Assembly (NCBI RefSeq): GCF_014145225.1 | Contig: NZ_JABVCQ010000018.1 | Location: 1-63,817 of the forward strand | Direction of reading: 5' to 3' | Source: Thiospirillum jenense | GTDB lineage: Bacteria > Pseudomonadota > Gammaproteobacteria > Chromatiales > Chromatiaceae | Length of the DNA: 63,817 bases | In this document: in pieces, positions 19,169 through 28,455 of the stretch | How the letters are laid out: the number at the start of each line of letters is the position of its first letter | Position numbering within the stretch: position 1 is the stretch's first letter | Notes under the pieces: model-generated | What the model was told of the DNA's origin: nothing | Seen by the model: only the letters and a program-made list of their open reading frames with translations | Database searches by the model: none | Position numbers and translations under genes: made by a program

Positions 19169-20586
19169 ACCGATTAATCATGCGCGTATTATTATTGCTC
19201 GTCGGTTTAGTTATTATCCCAACGCCAACGTTCGCCGCCGATCCTGCTGCCATGTTTGATTTGACCATACACCCGCTGGGCATTAGCATCTTATTATTAT
19301 TCATGGCTGCTTATGCGGCGGTAATGGTGGAAGAATTCACGCACCTGCGCAAGTCTAAACCTGTCATCTTTGCGGCTGGGTTAATTTGGTTATTGATTGC
19401 AATTTATTATAATCAACATGGCGATCAAACCGCCCCGGCGACCGCCGTTCGTCATCACATCATGGAGTTTGCCGAGTTATTTTTATTTCTGCTGGCCGCC
19501 ATGACTTATATTAACACGTTAGAAGAACGGCGCGTATTTGATGCACTGCGGGCGTGGTTAATTCAGCGGGGTTTTAGTTATCGGCAATTGTTCTGGCTGA
19601 CGGGTTGGTTGGCATTTTTTATTTCAGCACTGGCTGATAATCTCACGACGGCGCTATTGATGTGCGCGGTTGTATTAGCTGTTGGGGTGAATAATCCTAA
19701 GTTTATTGGTTTAGCCTGTATTAACATTGTCGTTGCGGCCAATGCCGGCGGCGCCTTTAGTCCATTCGGCGATATTACGACGTTAATGGTGTGGCAAAAG
19801 GGGTTAATTGCATTTCAAACCTTCTTTTTATTATTTATACCGGCGGTTGTCAGTTATTTGATTCCGGCAGCATTAATGTACCGCGCTATTCCCGATACCA
19901 CGCCAACGACAACGCAGTTGCAAGTTTCGACTTTACGCGGTGCTAAACGAATTATTCTATTGTTTTTATTAACCATCGCAACGGCAGTTGTGTTCCACCA
20001 TTATTTTCATTTGCCGCCCGTGTTGGGCATGATGACCGGATTGGCGTATCTCAAATTCTTTGGCTTTTATTTGAAACACACCCATTCACCCACCAATCGA
20101 AAAGTTCATCCAGTGGAAGATGGTTTACCATTCGACATCTTTAGCCAAGTAGCGCGAGCAGAATGGGATACGCTATTGTTTTTTTACGGCGTGATTCTCT
20201 GCGTCGGTGGATTAGGATTCATTGGTTATTTGGAACTGCTCTCCCAATTTTCTTATGGCACATTGGGCGCCACGGCCGCCAATACGTTAATTGGTTTATT
20301 GTCGGCCGTGGTAGATAACATCCCGGTGATGTTTGCAGTCTTAACCATGAATCCCGACATGTCGCAGGGGCAATGGTTATTGGTCACTATGACCGCTGGA
20401 ATTGGTGGGAGTTTATTATCTATTGGCTCGGCAGCGGGGGTGGCGTTAATGGGTCAGGCGCGGGGTCATTATACGTTCTTTGGTCATTTGCGCTGGACGC
20501 TGCACATTGCATTGGGTTATTTTGCGGCAATTGTCGTGCATCTGTTAATTAACGCACACACATTCAGCTTGCCCGCTGGTCATTAA
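19165..20586 (+). CDS. nhaD: NhaD-type Na+/H+ antiporter, copy 2
   Basis: A 473-residue protein clearly homologous over its whole length to the gene just upstream, including EEFTHLRKSKPV, FGDITTLMVWQKGLI and NIPVMFAVLTMNPDMSQGQW. The most divergent parts are the N-terminal signal and the loop near residue 240. It starts in an ATGA overlapping copy 1, so the two are cotranscribed. The pair could form a heteromer or have different ion or pH ranges, but the sequence does not show which. Confidence 0.93.
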   Translation: MNRLIMRVLLLLVGLVIIPTPTFAADPAAMFDLTIHPLGISILLLFMAAYAAVMVEEFTHLRKSKPVIFAAGLIWLLIAIYYNQHGDQTAPATAVRHHIMEFAELFLFLLAAMTYINTLEERRVFDALRAWLIQRGFSYRQLFWLTGWLAFFISALADNLTTALLMCAVVLAVGVNNPKFIGLACINIVVAANAGGAFSPFGDITTLMVWQKGLIAFQTFFLLFIPAVVSYLIPAALMYRAIPDTTPTTTQLQVSTLRGAKRIILLFLLTIATAVVFHHYFHLPPVLGMMTGLAYLKFFGFYLKHTHSPTNRKVHPVEDGLPFDIFSQVARAEWDTLLFFYGVILCVGGLGFIGYLELLSQFSYGTLGATAANTLIGLLSAVVDNIPVMFAVLTMNPDMSQGQWLLVTMTAGIGGSLLSIGSAAGVALMGQARGHYTFFGHLRWTLHIALGYFAAIVVHLLINAHTFSLPAGH

Positions 20587-20607
20587 ATAAATCCACTGAC
20601 TGATGAT

Positions 20608-20633
20608 CGTTCCCACGCTCCAGCGTGGGAACG
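20608..20633. repeat. Palindromic repeat (REP-like), copy 1 of 4
   Basis: A near-perfect palindrome, CGTTCCCACGCT then CC then AGCGTGGGAACG, just after nhaD copy 2 and before the convergent dnaQ end. Three related 26-bp copies occur at 57424, 59667 and 61372. The strong hairpin may also serve as a transcript 3' end between the two convergent genes. Confidence 0.8.
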
Positions 20634-20647
20634 CGCTCATTGCGTTT

Positions 20648-21385
20648 TTATTCCACCAACCGCCGCCACACGGTCGCTTGTTTACTCGCTTTATCAATCC
20701 GTTCTAAACCCCGCTCGTGCGCGGTTAATTCAGTTTCATTCGCAAACACAATGCGCAACGGCGGGCGATCTTTAACCGATAACGCCGTCACCGTATTCGT
20801 GGTTGTTGTCGCGTTATTTGACGCGGGCGTGGCGTCTAAATATAAACTGACCTGCCCGCCGGTCATTAATAAATATAATTCCGCTAATAACCGCGCATCT
20901 AATAACGCACCATGCCCCTGTTGTTGGCGGGCGTCGCGTAAATCATTCGCAATGCTGTAGCGTTTGCACAGCGCATCTAATGTATTTTGCTGACCAGGAT
21001 GCCGCCCGCGGGCTAATATGAGCGTATCAATAATGGTGTGCTGACTTTCTAATTGCGTAGTTGACGACCGCCAGCGGCGCAATTCACTATTCAAAAATCC
21101 CAAATCAAAAGCGGCGTTGTGAATAATGAGCGGGGAATCTTGCAGATAATTTAATAACTCAGCGGCCACGTCAGCAAAGCGCGGTTTATCCGCCAAGAAT
21201 TGATTGGTTAAATGATGCACCTTGACGGCATCGTCATCTATTTTACGGTCAGGTTGAAGGTAGCAATGAAAAGTGTTACCAGTCAATTCACGATTGACCA
21301 ATTCGACAATGCCAATTTCAATTAAACGATGCCCAGCGGCGACGTCTAACCCGGTGGTTTCGGTGTCTAATACTAATTGACGCAT
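20648..21385 (-). CDS. dnaQ: DNA polymerase III epsilon subunit (proofreading exonuclease)
   Basis: A 245-residue DEDDh 3'-5' exonuclease. It begins RQLVLDTETTGLD (Exo I), has PLIIHNAAFDLGFLNSEL (Exo II) and QQGHGALLDARLLAELYL (Exo III with catalytic His). The C-terminus has a linker-like Thr-rich stretch and a short tail for binding the alpha subunit. rnhA, the usual divergent partner, is not adjacent. Confidence 0.94.
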   Translation of the reverse strand: MRQLVLDTETTGLDVAAGHRLIEIGIVELVNRELTGNTFHCYLQPDRKIDDDAVKVHHLTNQFLADKPRFADVAAELLNYLQDSPLIIHNAAFDLGFLNSELRRWRSSTTQLESQHTIIDTLILARGRHPGQQNTLDALCKRYSIANDLRDARQQQGHGALLDARLLAELYLLMTGGQVSLYLDATPASNNATTTTNTVTALSVKDRPPLRIVFANETELTAHERGLERIDKASKQATVWRRLVE

Positions 21386-21449
21386 TGTTTAATTAACGGT
21401 ACGGGTGATGCGCGGCGCTCAATTCACTCAAGCCCCGCCGCGTGGTGAA

Positions 21450-21791
21450 TTACCACTGTTGATAACTCAGTCCCGGAATGGTGGCGGGCGTCAAATGCGC
21501 GGGCAAATGCAGAATAAACTCGTCTAATTCAACGCGATTGACTACCCGCCCATAAGATGCCTTTTCCGCATCCATTGGCAATTCAATATAAAACTGCTGC
21601 TGCTCGGGTTGCGGGAGAATTTGCAAGACATGATCGGCAGCGTCCATTAATCCCAAATAATCATCTGCCGATTGCAGGCGATCTAATAATTGATCGCGGA
21701 TGTCTTTGGCGCTCATTTCAACGGTATTGACTGATGAAATGTGGTCGCTAGAGCGGTGAATTGTATAGAAGACGCGGTAATAATTAGCCAT
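21450..21791 (-). CDS. Conserved-looking hypothetical protein, 113 residues
   Basis: Begins MANYYRVFYTIHRSSDH, then an acidic helical middle (SAKDIRDQLLDRLQSADDYLGLMDA) and a C-terminal part with YIELPMDAEKASYGRVV. I see no signal peptide, membrane helix or known motif. A TTG at 21803 would add four residues. It lies between tyrA and dnaQ on the same strand, so it may be read from the serA-tyrA transcript. Function unknown. Confidence 0.6.
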   Translation of the reverse strand: MANYYRVFYTIHRSSDHISSVNTVEMSAKDIRDQLLDRLQSADDYLGLMDAADHVLQILPQPEQQQFYIELPMDAEKASYGRVVNRVELDEFILHLPAHLTPATIPGLSYQQW

Positions 21792-21843
21792 GCTGTTTTG
21801 CAAAGTACGCCGAAACGCACCTTGTCACCTCGTGAGAGTTGAT

Positions 21844-22710
21844 TTAATGCGCACCATCAATAAACCGGTCGCGTGCCGCTTTGGCGCGAGTGAAAATGTC
21901 CAATAAATGTTCACCATCACCATTGCGAATGGTCGCCGCTAATTCGGTCATTTCGTGACTAAAACACGCCAACATGTCGCTGAGGGCGTGGCGATTTGCC
22001 AAGCAAATGTCACGCCACATGACGGGATTGCTCGATGCAATGCGGGTAAAATCACGAAACCCGCCCGCCGCGTAGCGAAACACCTCGGCGTTATTTTGCA
22101 TCTGCGCCAGCAAATCCACCAAACCAAACGCCAGCATGTGCGGCAGGTGACTGGTCGCGGCCAGCACCTCGTCGTGATGCGCGACCGACATCACGCTCAC
22201 CTCCGCCCCCGCCGCCTGCCACAGTGCCGTCACCCGCGCCAACGCCTGCGCATCCGTCTCCGCCAGCGGTGTCAAGATCACGCGGCGGTTGCGGAATAAT
22301 TCGGGAAAGGATGCCGCGACGCCGCTGCGTTCGGTGCCGGCAATCGGATGGCCGGGGACGAAATTGGGCGGGACGTGACCGAATACCGCCTGCGCATCTG
22401 CGACCACGCTGCCCTTGACACTGCCGCCGTCGGTGATAACGGTCTCGGGACGCAGTACGTCCTTGATTTGACTGAAAATCTCGCGCATCGCCCCGAGCGG
22501 TGAGGCGATAAACACCAGATCGGCATCGCGCACCGCCGTCGCCGGGTCGTGCGTGTACGCATCAATCACGCCCAATTCCCGCGCCAGCAGCAGGTTGTCC
22601 AGTGACCGCCCGCAGCCGATGATGTCCTGCACCTGATCGGCCGCCCGCAGCGCACGGGCGAGTGACCCGCCGATCAAGCCCACGCCGATCACCGCCAGCC
22701 GCGCAATCAT
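21844..22710 (-). CDS. tyrA: Prephenate dehydrogenase
   Basis: A 288-residue NAD(P)-dependent enzyme on the tyrosine branch. The Rossmann motif is VIGVGLIGGSLARAL at the N-terminus, and GHPIAGTERSGVAASFPELF and SHLPHMLAFGLVDLL carry the catalytic and substrate residues. It is monofunctional, lacking a chorismate mutase or AroA fusion. Its start overlaps the hisC stop by 4 bases. aroA, often next in gammaproteobacteria, is absent here. Confidence 0.95.
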   Translation of the reverse strand: MIARLAVIGVGLIGGSLARALRAADQVQDIIGCGRSLDNLLLARELGVIDAYTHDPATAVRDADLVFIASPLGAMREIFSQIKDVLRPETVITDGGSVKGSVVADAQAVFGHVPPNFVPGHPIAGTERSGVAASFPELFRNRRVILTPLAETDAQALARVTALWQAAGAEVSVMSVAHHDEVLAATSHLPHMLAFGLVDLLAQMQNNAEVFRYAAGGFRDFTRIASSNPVMWRDICLANRHALSDMLACFSHEMTELAATIRNGDGEHLLDIFTRAKAARDRFIDGAH

Positions 22711-23819
22711 CGCCGCAATACCGTTGCCAATGCGTCGAGCAGGCGATCATTTTCGCCGCGTAACCCGAGCGTGATGCGCAGGTGATTGGGCAGCCCGTAG
22801 TTGGCGATGGGGCGGCAAATGATGCCGGCGTGGAGTAATGCGTGATCCACCGGCGCGGCGGGTTGCCCGAGGTTGACCGTGACAAAGTTGCCGACCGACG
22901 GGATGAATTCCAAGCCTAGCCGCCGCAGTTGGGTCGTAACGTGCAACATCTCGGCGTCATTGTGCGCAATTGAGCGTTCAACGTGTTCGGTGTCACACAG
23001 CGCCCCAATCGCCGCCGCCTGCGCTGGCGCGTTGACGTTGAACGGTTGGCGGACGCGGTTGAGCAACTCGGCGACCTCGGGATGGCTGACGCCATAGCCG
23101 ATGCGCAGCGCCGCCAGTCCGTGAACTTTGGCGAAGGTGCGGGTGACGATCAGGTTGGGAAACTCGGCTAACCATTTGATGCAGTTGGGATAATGCGGCT
23201 CGCTGACGTATTCGGCATACGCCTCGTCCACCACGCACACGCAACTCGGCGGCAGTTGTTTGATGAAATCCCGCAGCGCCGTCGCGGTCAGCCAAGTGCC
23301 GGTCGGGTTATTCGGGTTGGCGATCCACACCACGCGGGTTTGCTCCGTGACCAGCGCCAACATCGCGTCCAAATCGTGACCAAAATCGCGGGCGGGGGCG
23401 ACGCGCAACGCCGCACCGACCGCTTGCGTGGCAATGGGATAAACGGCGAAGGTGTATTGCGCGGCGACCGCTTCTTGTCCGGGGTAAAGAAAGCTGCGGG
23501 CAATTAAATCTAATACATCATTCGAGCCATTGCCGAGCGTAATCATGCCCGCATCAATGCCGTGATGTTTCGCAATTGCTTGGCGTAATTCAAATCCGCC
23601 GCCGTCGGGATAACGCCCCAATTCACTGCCGGCTTCGATATAAGCGGCGCGGGCGCACAAGCCGGGGCCGAGTGGGTTTTCATTCGAGGCAAGTTTAATA
23701 ATGCCGTGCAATCCCAATTCGCGTTCTAATTCAGAAATCGGTTTGCCGGGTAAATACGGGTTTAATTGGGCAATGTGCGGCGCAGCACAAGACAACACGG
23801 GATGCGTTGGCACAGTCAT
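22707..23819 (-). CDS. hisC: Histidinol-phosphate / aromatic aminotransferase
   Basis: A 370-residue PLP class I/II aminotransferase. It has KLASNENPLGPG, VWIANPNNPTGTWLTA, VVDEAYAEYV, and the PLP lysine in RTFAKVHGLAALRIGYG. In this gene setting (between pheA and tyrA) HisC-type enzymes usually also transaminate aromatic keto acids, which is inference here. The 3' two thirds are strongly GC-rich while the first ~100 codons are AT-leaning. It overlaps pheA by 4 bases. Confidence 0.93.
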   Translation of the reverse strand: MTVPTHPVLSCAAPHIAQLNPYLPGKPISELERELGLHGIIKLASNENPLGPGLCARAAYIEAGSELGRYPDGGGFELRQAIAKHHGIDAGMITLGNGSNDVLDLIARSFLYPGQEAVAAQYTFAVYPIATQAVGAALRVAPARDFGHDLDAMLALVTEQTRVVWIANPNNPTGTWLTATALRDFIKQLPPSCVCVVDEAYAEYVSEPHYPNCIKWLAEFPNLIVTRTFAKVHGLAALRIGYGVSHPEVAELLNRVRQPFNVNAPAQAAAIGALCDTEHVERSIAHNDAEMLHVTTQLRRLGLEFIPSVGNFVTVNLGQPAAPVDHALLHAGIICRPIANYGLPNHLRITLGLRGENDRLLDALATVLRR

Positions 23820-24901
23820 AATACAGCCTCGGGATAAGACCCTAGAATTTTGAATAAATTGGCCGCCGCTTTTAATTGTTCAAGCGCGGCGGCAATGGGT
23901 GGATCGGTGCGATGACCGCTTAAATCAACAAAGAACACATAATCCCAAATCCCCTGCCGCGAGGGGCGTGATTCAATGCGCGTCATGCTGATTTGTTGTT
24001 CAGCAAAGGGCGTTAATAACCGATACAATCCGCCCGCTTCATTGCGGCAGGATAATAATAAACTGGTTTTATCCCGCCCGCTGGCTGGCGCATCTTCTTT
24101 ACCGATAATTAAAAAGCGCGTGGTATTGCCGGGATCATCTTCAATCCGATTGGCGAGAATGCGCAGGCAATACAATTCCGCCGCCGCTTCACCGGCAATC
24201 GCGGCGCAGTCGGTGGATTCGGTGGCACGGCGGGCGGCTTCGGCGTTGCTGCCGACGGGGATGCGCTCGGCGTTGGGCAAATGGCGATCCAACCAAGCGC
24301 GGCATTGGGCGAACGATTGTTGGTGGGAAAAAATGCGTTTAATTGCCGTGACGACGCCCGCTTGGCTCATCAGGTGCTGGTGGATGCGCAGCGTGACTTC
24401 GCCGACGATGCGCAGTGGTGACTGCAAAAACATGTCGAGCGTGTGATTAATCACGCCTTCGGTCGAATTTTCCACCGGCACCACGCCGAATTGGCACGAA
24501 CCGGCCTCAACTTCGCGGAAAATGTCGCCAATGGTGCCAAACGGCAGCGTGTGAACCGAGTGGCCAAAATGTTTCAGCGCCGCCGCCTGCGTGAACGTGC
24601 CTTCGGGACCCAAGTAGCCGACCGCCAGCGGTTTCTCCAGCGCCAGACACGCCGACATGATCTCCCGAAACAGCCGCGCTACCTCTTCGCCATCCAACGG
24701 GCCGGGGTTATCGGCTTTGATCCGCCGCAAAATCTCCGCCTCGCGCTCGGGGCGGTAGTAATGACTGCCGGGCACGGTATCGGCTTTGATCTCCGCCACC
24801 GTTTGCGCACAGCGGGCGCGTTCTGATAACAGCGCGAGCAGTTGGCTATCAATCGCATCAATGCGTTGGCGGATGTCGGCGAGGCGAGTGGCGGCGTCCA
24901 T
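23816..24901 (-). CDS. pheA: Chorismate mutase / prephenate dehydratase
   Basis: A 361-residue bifunctional enzyme from chorismate to phenylpyruvate. The N-terminal AroQ mutase spans residues 1 to about 90 (IRQRIDAIDSQLLALLSER). The dehydratase starts at VGYLGPEGTFTQAAALKHFG and includes PVENSTEGVINHTLDMF and DDPGNTTRFLIIG. A C-terminal ACT domain has the phenylalanine-sensing ESRPSRQGIWDYVFFVDL. It starts 8 bases after serA. Confidence 0.96.
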   Translation of the reverse strand: MDAATRLADIRQRIDAIDSQLLALLSERARCAQTVAEIKADTVPGSHYYRPEREAEILRRIKADNPGPLDGEEVARLFREIMSACLALEKPLAVGYLGPEGTFTQAAALKHFGHSVHTLPFGTIGDIFREVEAGSCQFGVVPVENSTEGVINHTLDMFLQSPLRIVGEVTLRIHQHLMSQAGVVTAIKRIFSHQQSFAQCRAWLDRHLPNAERIPVGSNAEAARRATESTDCAAIAGEAAAELYCLRILANRIEDDPGNTTRFLIIGKEDAPASGRDKTSLLLSCRNEAGGLYRLLTPFAEQQISMTRIESRPSRQGIWDYVFFVDLSGHRTDPPIAAALEQLKAAANLFKILGSYPEAVL

Positions 24902-24909
24902 TGCTTGAT

Positions 24910-26103
24910 TTACCCGTTGGTGCTGGCGCGGTGGGTGCAGCCCAAATCGCGCACCGATAACACGCCGTCAATCGCGCTGAGTTGCGCCAATGTGTCAGGT
25001 GATGGCGGCTGGTCACTGTCAATCAGGGTGACGGCCAGATCGCCCCGCGAGCGGTTGAGCATGTCGAGAATGTTCAATTTTGCCGCCGCCAAACAGGTCG
25101 AAATCTGCCCGAGCATATTTGGCACGTTACTGTTGACCACTGCCAGCCGCGTCCCGCCGTTGCGTGGCAGGTGAATATCGGGAAAATTCACCGAGTTATG
25201 CACACTGCCGTCCTCCAAATACGCCCGCACCTGATCGGCGACCATCACCGCGCAATTTTCCTCCGCCTCATGCGTGGATGCGCCCAGATGCGGCAGCGTG
25301 ACGACTCGCGGGTGATCTTTCAACAAATTGCTTGGAAAATCACAGATATACGCATACAACTTGCCGCTGTTTAACGCCTCAACAGCGGCGTGATCGTCAA
25401 TAATGCCGGCGCGGGAAAAATTCAGCAGCACCGCGCCGTCGCGCATCACCCGCAGCCGCTCGGCGTGGATCATGTGCCGTGTCTGCTCGGTCAGCGGGAC
25501 GTGAAAACTGATGAAATCGGAGCGCGTCACCAGATCATCCACCGACAGCGCGGCTTCGACCTGCGACTCCAACTGCCACGCGCTGCGCACCGTGATGCTC
25601 GGGTCATAACCAATTACCCGCATCCCCAGCGCCCGCGCCGCGTTCGCAACTAACACGCCAATCGCGCCCAACCCGATCACGCCGAGCGTCCGCCCGGGTA
25701 ATTCAAACCCGACAAATTGCTTTTTACCCGCCTCAACTGCTTGATTTAACGCCGCATCATCGCCGGTCAAATTGCGGGCAAACTGCCAACTTTGCGCAAT
25801 GTTACGCGCCGCCAGCAACATACCCGCCAGCACTAACTCCTTGACGGCATTGGCATTTGCGCCCGGGGTATTGAACACCGCGATGCCTTTCGCACTCAGC
25901 GCGTCCACTGGGATATTATTCACCCCGGCACCCGCCCGCCCCACCGCTTTGAGTGACGGCGGGATCGGCAGCTCGTGCAACTTGGCCGAACGCACCAAAA
26001 TTGCGTCAGGATGCGCCAATTCGGAGGCGATTTCGTACCGTTCACGCGGCAGACGATTCAAGCCGGTGACTGAGATATTATTTAAGGTTTGGATTTTGAA
26101 CAT
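24910..26103 (-). CDS. serA: D-3-phosphoglycerate dehydrogenase (short ACT form)
   Basis: A 397-residue NAD-dependent dehydrogenase for the first step of serine synthesis. The nucleotide motif is TLGVIGLGAIGVLVANAA; the catalytic Arg/Glu/His lie in the 2-hydroxyacid dehydrogenase core (LLNFSRAGIIDD, LPHLGASTHEAEEN). A C-terminal ACT domain follows (VVNSNVPNMLGQISTCLAA). It lacks the extra ASB domain of the long form. In many gammaproteobacteria serC rather than serA heads the pheA-hisC-tyrA group. Confidence 0.93.
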   Translation of the reverse strand: MFKIQTLNNISVTGLNRLPRERYEIASELAHPDAILVRSAKLHELPIPPSLKAVGRAGAGVNNIPVDALSAKGIAVFNTPGANANAVKELVLAGMLLAARNIAQSWQFARNLTGDDAALNQAVEAGKKQFVGFELPGRTLGVIGLGAIGVLVANAARALGMRVIGYDPSITVRSAWQLESQVEAALSVDDLVTRSDFISFHVPLTEQTRHMIHAERLRVMRDGAVLLNFSRAGIIDDHAAVEALNSGKLYAYICDFPSNLLKDHPRVVTLPHLGASTHEAEENCAVMVADQVRAYLEDGSVHNSVNFPDIHLPRNGGTRLAVVNSNVPNMLGQISTCLAAAKLNILDMLNRSRGDLAVTLIDSDQPPSPDTLAQLSAIDGVLSVRDLGCTHRASTNG

Positions 26104-26290
26104 AACAGGATTACTGTGTGACAGTGCGGATCAAACGGCAATGGAAATCGGCGTCCGTGCCACTGAGCGTCAACGCAGCGGCGGCGGCAACGCGACTGAT
26201 CGGGCTGAATTTATACCATCAGTCGCCCCGGGCGGTAGTCAATTCGCACCGCGCCCGCCACCCGCACGGGCAGTGTCCGTCACTCAACAC

Positions 26291-26320
26291 TTGATTTTAC
26301 CGCTAATATCGCGCTATCTT
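26291..26320 (+). promoter_or_regulatory. Possible sigma-70 promoter for tRNA-Ser
   Basis: TTGATT (26291-26296) and TATCTT (26315-26320) are 18 bases apart, about 80 bases before the tRNA. The remaining spacer between serA and the tRNA (26104-26398) shows no gene. This is a weak match and only a suggestion. Confidence 0.3.
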
Positions 26321-26398
26321 GCTAATTCAGGCGATTGCACGACAGCGCCCGTTGTCGGTTTTTCAATTCAGCCCGATCCGCAGCAATTGATTCTCAAT

Positions 26399-26489
26399 GG
26401 AGAGGTGTCCGAGCGGCTTAAGGAGCACGCCTGGAAAGTGTGTATAGGTTAATCGCCTATCGAGGGTTCGAATCCCTCCCTCTCCGCCA
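26399..26489 (+). tRNA. tRNA-Ser (anticodon GGA)
   Basis: The acceptor arms GGAGAGG (26399-26405) and CCTCTCC (26479-26485) pair fully and the gene encodes its own GCCA end. The anticodon arm CACGC-CTGGAAA-GTGTG places GGA at 26433-26435. A long variable arm (around TATAGGTTAATCGCCTAT) marks a class II tRNA, and the T arm contains GGTTCGAATCC. It reads UCC and UCU codons. Confidence 0.96.
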
Positions 26490-26612
26490 ATTCCAATCAC
26501 GCCAAACTTCATTGCAAACTGCCACTGACAACCATTATTAAATTGTGTTGTGAGATACGCATCCTTTCAATCATAATGAATACGTCCCCTGTGTTATTCG
26601 GGATTGTCGGTT

Positions 26613-27590
26613 ATGTCGCTCCAATCTAACTTGATTAGCGCCAGCGCGTTATTATGCTTATTAATAACCAGCAGCGAAGCGCCGGCTGAATTGTATCGCT
26701 GGGTTGATGAAACCGGCAGAGTACAATACTCTGACCGCATACCCCCAACCGCGATAGATAAAGCGCATGTTGAATTATCTAATGAAGGCGCTGTTATTCG
26801 CACCATTGATCCGGTCAAATCTGCCGAAGAAGTACGGCGGGAACAGGAATTACAACGCCTGCGTGACGAGCGCGCAGAATTATTAGAACGGCAACGCGCC
26901 GCTGACCGCTTATTATTGCGCACCTACCGTTCGGTCGATGATTTAATGATGATGCGCGACGGCAAATTAGCCGCGATTGATGTGATGATTCAATCCACCA
27001 AAGGCAATATCCGCCGGCAACAAAACCGATTAAACCGCTTGCAGGCGGATGCAGCCAATTTGGAGCGCGTGGGCAAACCGGTTCATCCCGCGTTAATTCG
27101 TGATGTCACTGCCACCGAAAACGGCATTGAAGATGATTTGGGCGCTATTCTACGCCACGAACGTGCAAAACAAGATATTTATGAAAAGTTTGCGGCCGAA
27201 TTGGAACGCTTCCGGCGATTAAAAGATATTCAAGCCACACCGCAAGAAGTTGCCCAAGAAGCACAGCCGATGCAGCTAGATAATCTCATTGTTTGCACCA
27301 CTCCCGCTGAATGTGATCAATTATGGCGTCAGGCAGTGAGCTATGTGGAAACTCATGCCACCATGCCCGTTGAAAGTAGCAGTGATAAAGTGATGTTAAC
27401 CCTGCCGCCCACCTCCGATGAAGACATTAGTTTAATCGTGTCGCGTATTCGAGATAAAACCGGCGGCGGGACAACGATCTTTCTTGATTTGCAATGCGCA
27501 AGCTATACGGCAACCGTCTCTTCATGCCGGACCCCGGCGCGAGTTGTGGTGTTAAAAGGCTTTCGTAGTGCTTTAAACAACGCACCATAA
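26613..27590 (+). CDS. DUF4124 coiled-coil envelope protein
   Basis: About 325 residues. A signal peptide (LISASALLCLLITSSEAPAE) is followed by the DUF4124 hallmark ELYRWVDETGRVQYSDRIPP. A long coiled coil of roughly 150 residues rich in R, E, L and Q follows (EVRREQELQRLRDERAELLE), then a compact C-terminal domain with two CxT/SC-like cysteine pairs (VCTTPAECDQLW and DLQCASYTATVSSC). DUF4124 proteins are exported; their role is not established. A TTG at 26604 could extend the start by three codons. Confidence 0.7.
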   Translation: MSLQSNLISASALLCLLITSSEAPAELYRWVDETGRVQYSDRIPPTAIDKAHVELSNEGAVIRTIDPVKSAEEVRREQELQRLRDERAELLERQRAADRLLLRTYRSVDDLMMMRDGKLAAIDVMIQSTKGNIRRQQNRLNRLQADAANLERVGKPVHPALIRDVTATENGIEDDLGAILRHERAKQDIYEKFAAELERFRRLKDIQATPQEVAQEAQPMQLDNLIVCTTPAECDQLWRQAVSYVETHATMPVESSSDKVMLTLPPTSDEDISLIVSRIRDKTGGGTTIFLDLQCASYTATVSSCRTPARVVVLKGFRSALNNAP

Positions 27591-27819
27591 GGTGCGTATT
27601 GATATTGCGCTATCTAATCAACTAAAGATCGTTTAACATTCAATTAATCAACCAGCTATTTTACTGCACAATTGTATTACATTTGCTGCGTAAGTCACGC
27701 AATTTTACCCGAGGTCATCGTTGATTTCAATTAATAAAAGTCCAAATATAAACACCACCGCCATTGTCAATTAATCCTTACGTCATTCCCCCAACCATTC
27801 ATTCTCAAAGGCACGCCGT

Positions 27820-28356
27820 GTGAATAACGAATCATCACCCGATCAGCCGGTGCCAGCAGCGCCAATTGACTCCCAAAATGACATCAATACCGGACAACGC
27901 GAAGTAGAGATTCGCGCTGATGCGTTTGCCGTTGGGCGATTATCCCAGGCCTTTGAAACCAGCGCCCGCCGTTGGGAACTCATTGCCTATCCGTCACTCT
28001 TTGCGTTTATTATCCTCGCCGCCTACGGGTTTTATCTCGTATTCAGTCTCGCCAAAGATGTGCATTACCTTGCCATTAGCGTTGATTCAAATATGACCAT
28101 TCTGGCCAGTAATATGCAGGCCATGTCTGATAACATGACGCAAATCAGCGTCAATGTGCGTAATATGTCAGTCGGAGTTGATTCAATGGCGCGAGATGTG
28201 CGCACCCTAGAACCCATGCAAGCCAGTATTGAAAATATGGGGCGCTCTATGCAATTAATGACCTATACCACAGCGAATATGCGCGATGATCTGGGTAATA
28301 TGAGTAACAGCATCAGTCGTCCAATGAATACGATGAACTCATTTATACCCTGGTAA
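27820..28356 (+). CDS. Single-helix membrane protein with Met/Asn-rich coiled coil
   Basis: A 178-residue protein starting at GTG 27820. A polar, proline-containing N-terminus (about 55 residues) precedes one membrane helix (ELIAYPSLFAFIILAAYGF). A long helix follows in which NM, DNM or SM recur every 7 or 14 residues (ASNMQAMSDNMTQISVNVRN). The heptad pattern resembles receptor or tether coiled coils, but no signalling domain is attached. It lies between the DUF4124 gene and the L,D-transpeptidase, so an envelope role is plausible. Confidence 0.65.
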   Translation: MNNESSPDQPVPAAPIDSQNDINTGQREVEIRADAFAVGRLSQAFETSARRWELIAYPSLFAFIILAAYGFYLVFSLAKDVHYLAISVDSNMTILASNMQAMSDNMTQISVNVRNMSVGVDSMARDVRTLEPMQASIENMGRSMQLMTYTTANMRDDLGNMSNSISRPMNTMNSFIPW

Positions 28357-28455
28357 TGAACACCGAACGCAATTGCTGCATGTTATTTAATCAATTAAGA
28401 CACCTACGCACCAGCATTTTAGTCATGTCGGCATGGTTATAGCGTGGTTGTTGAC

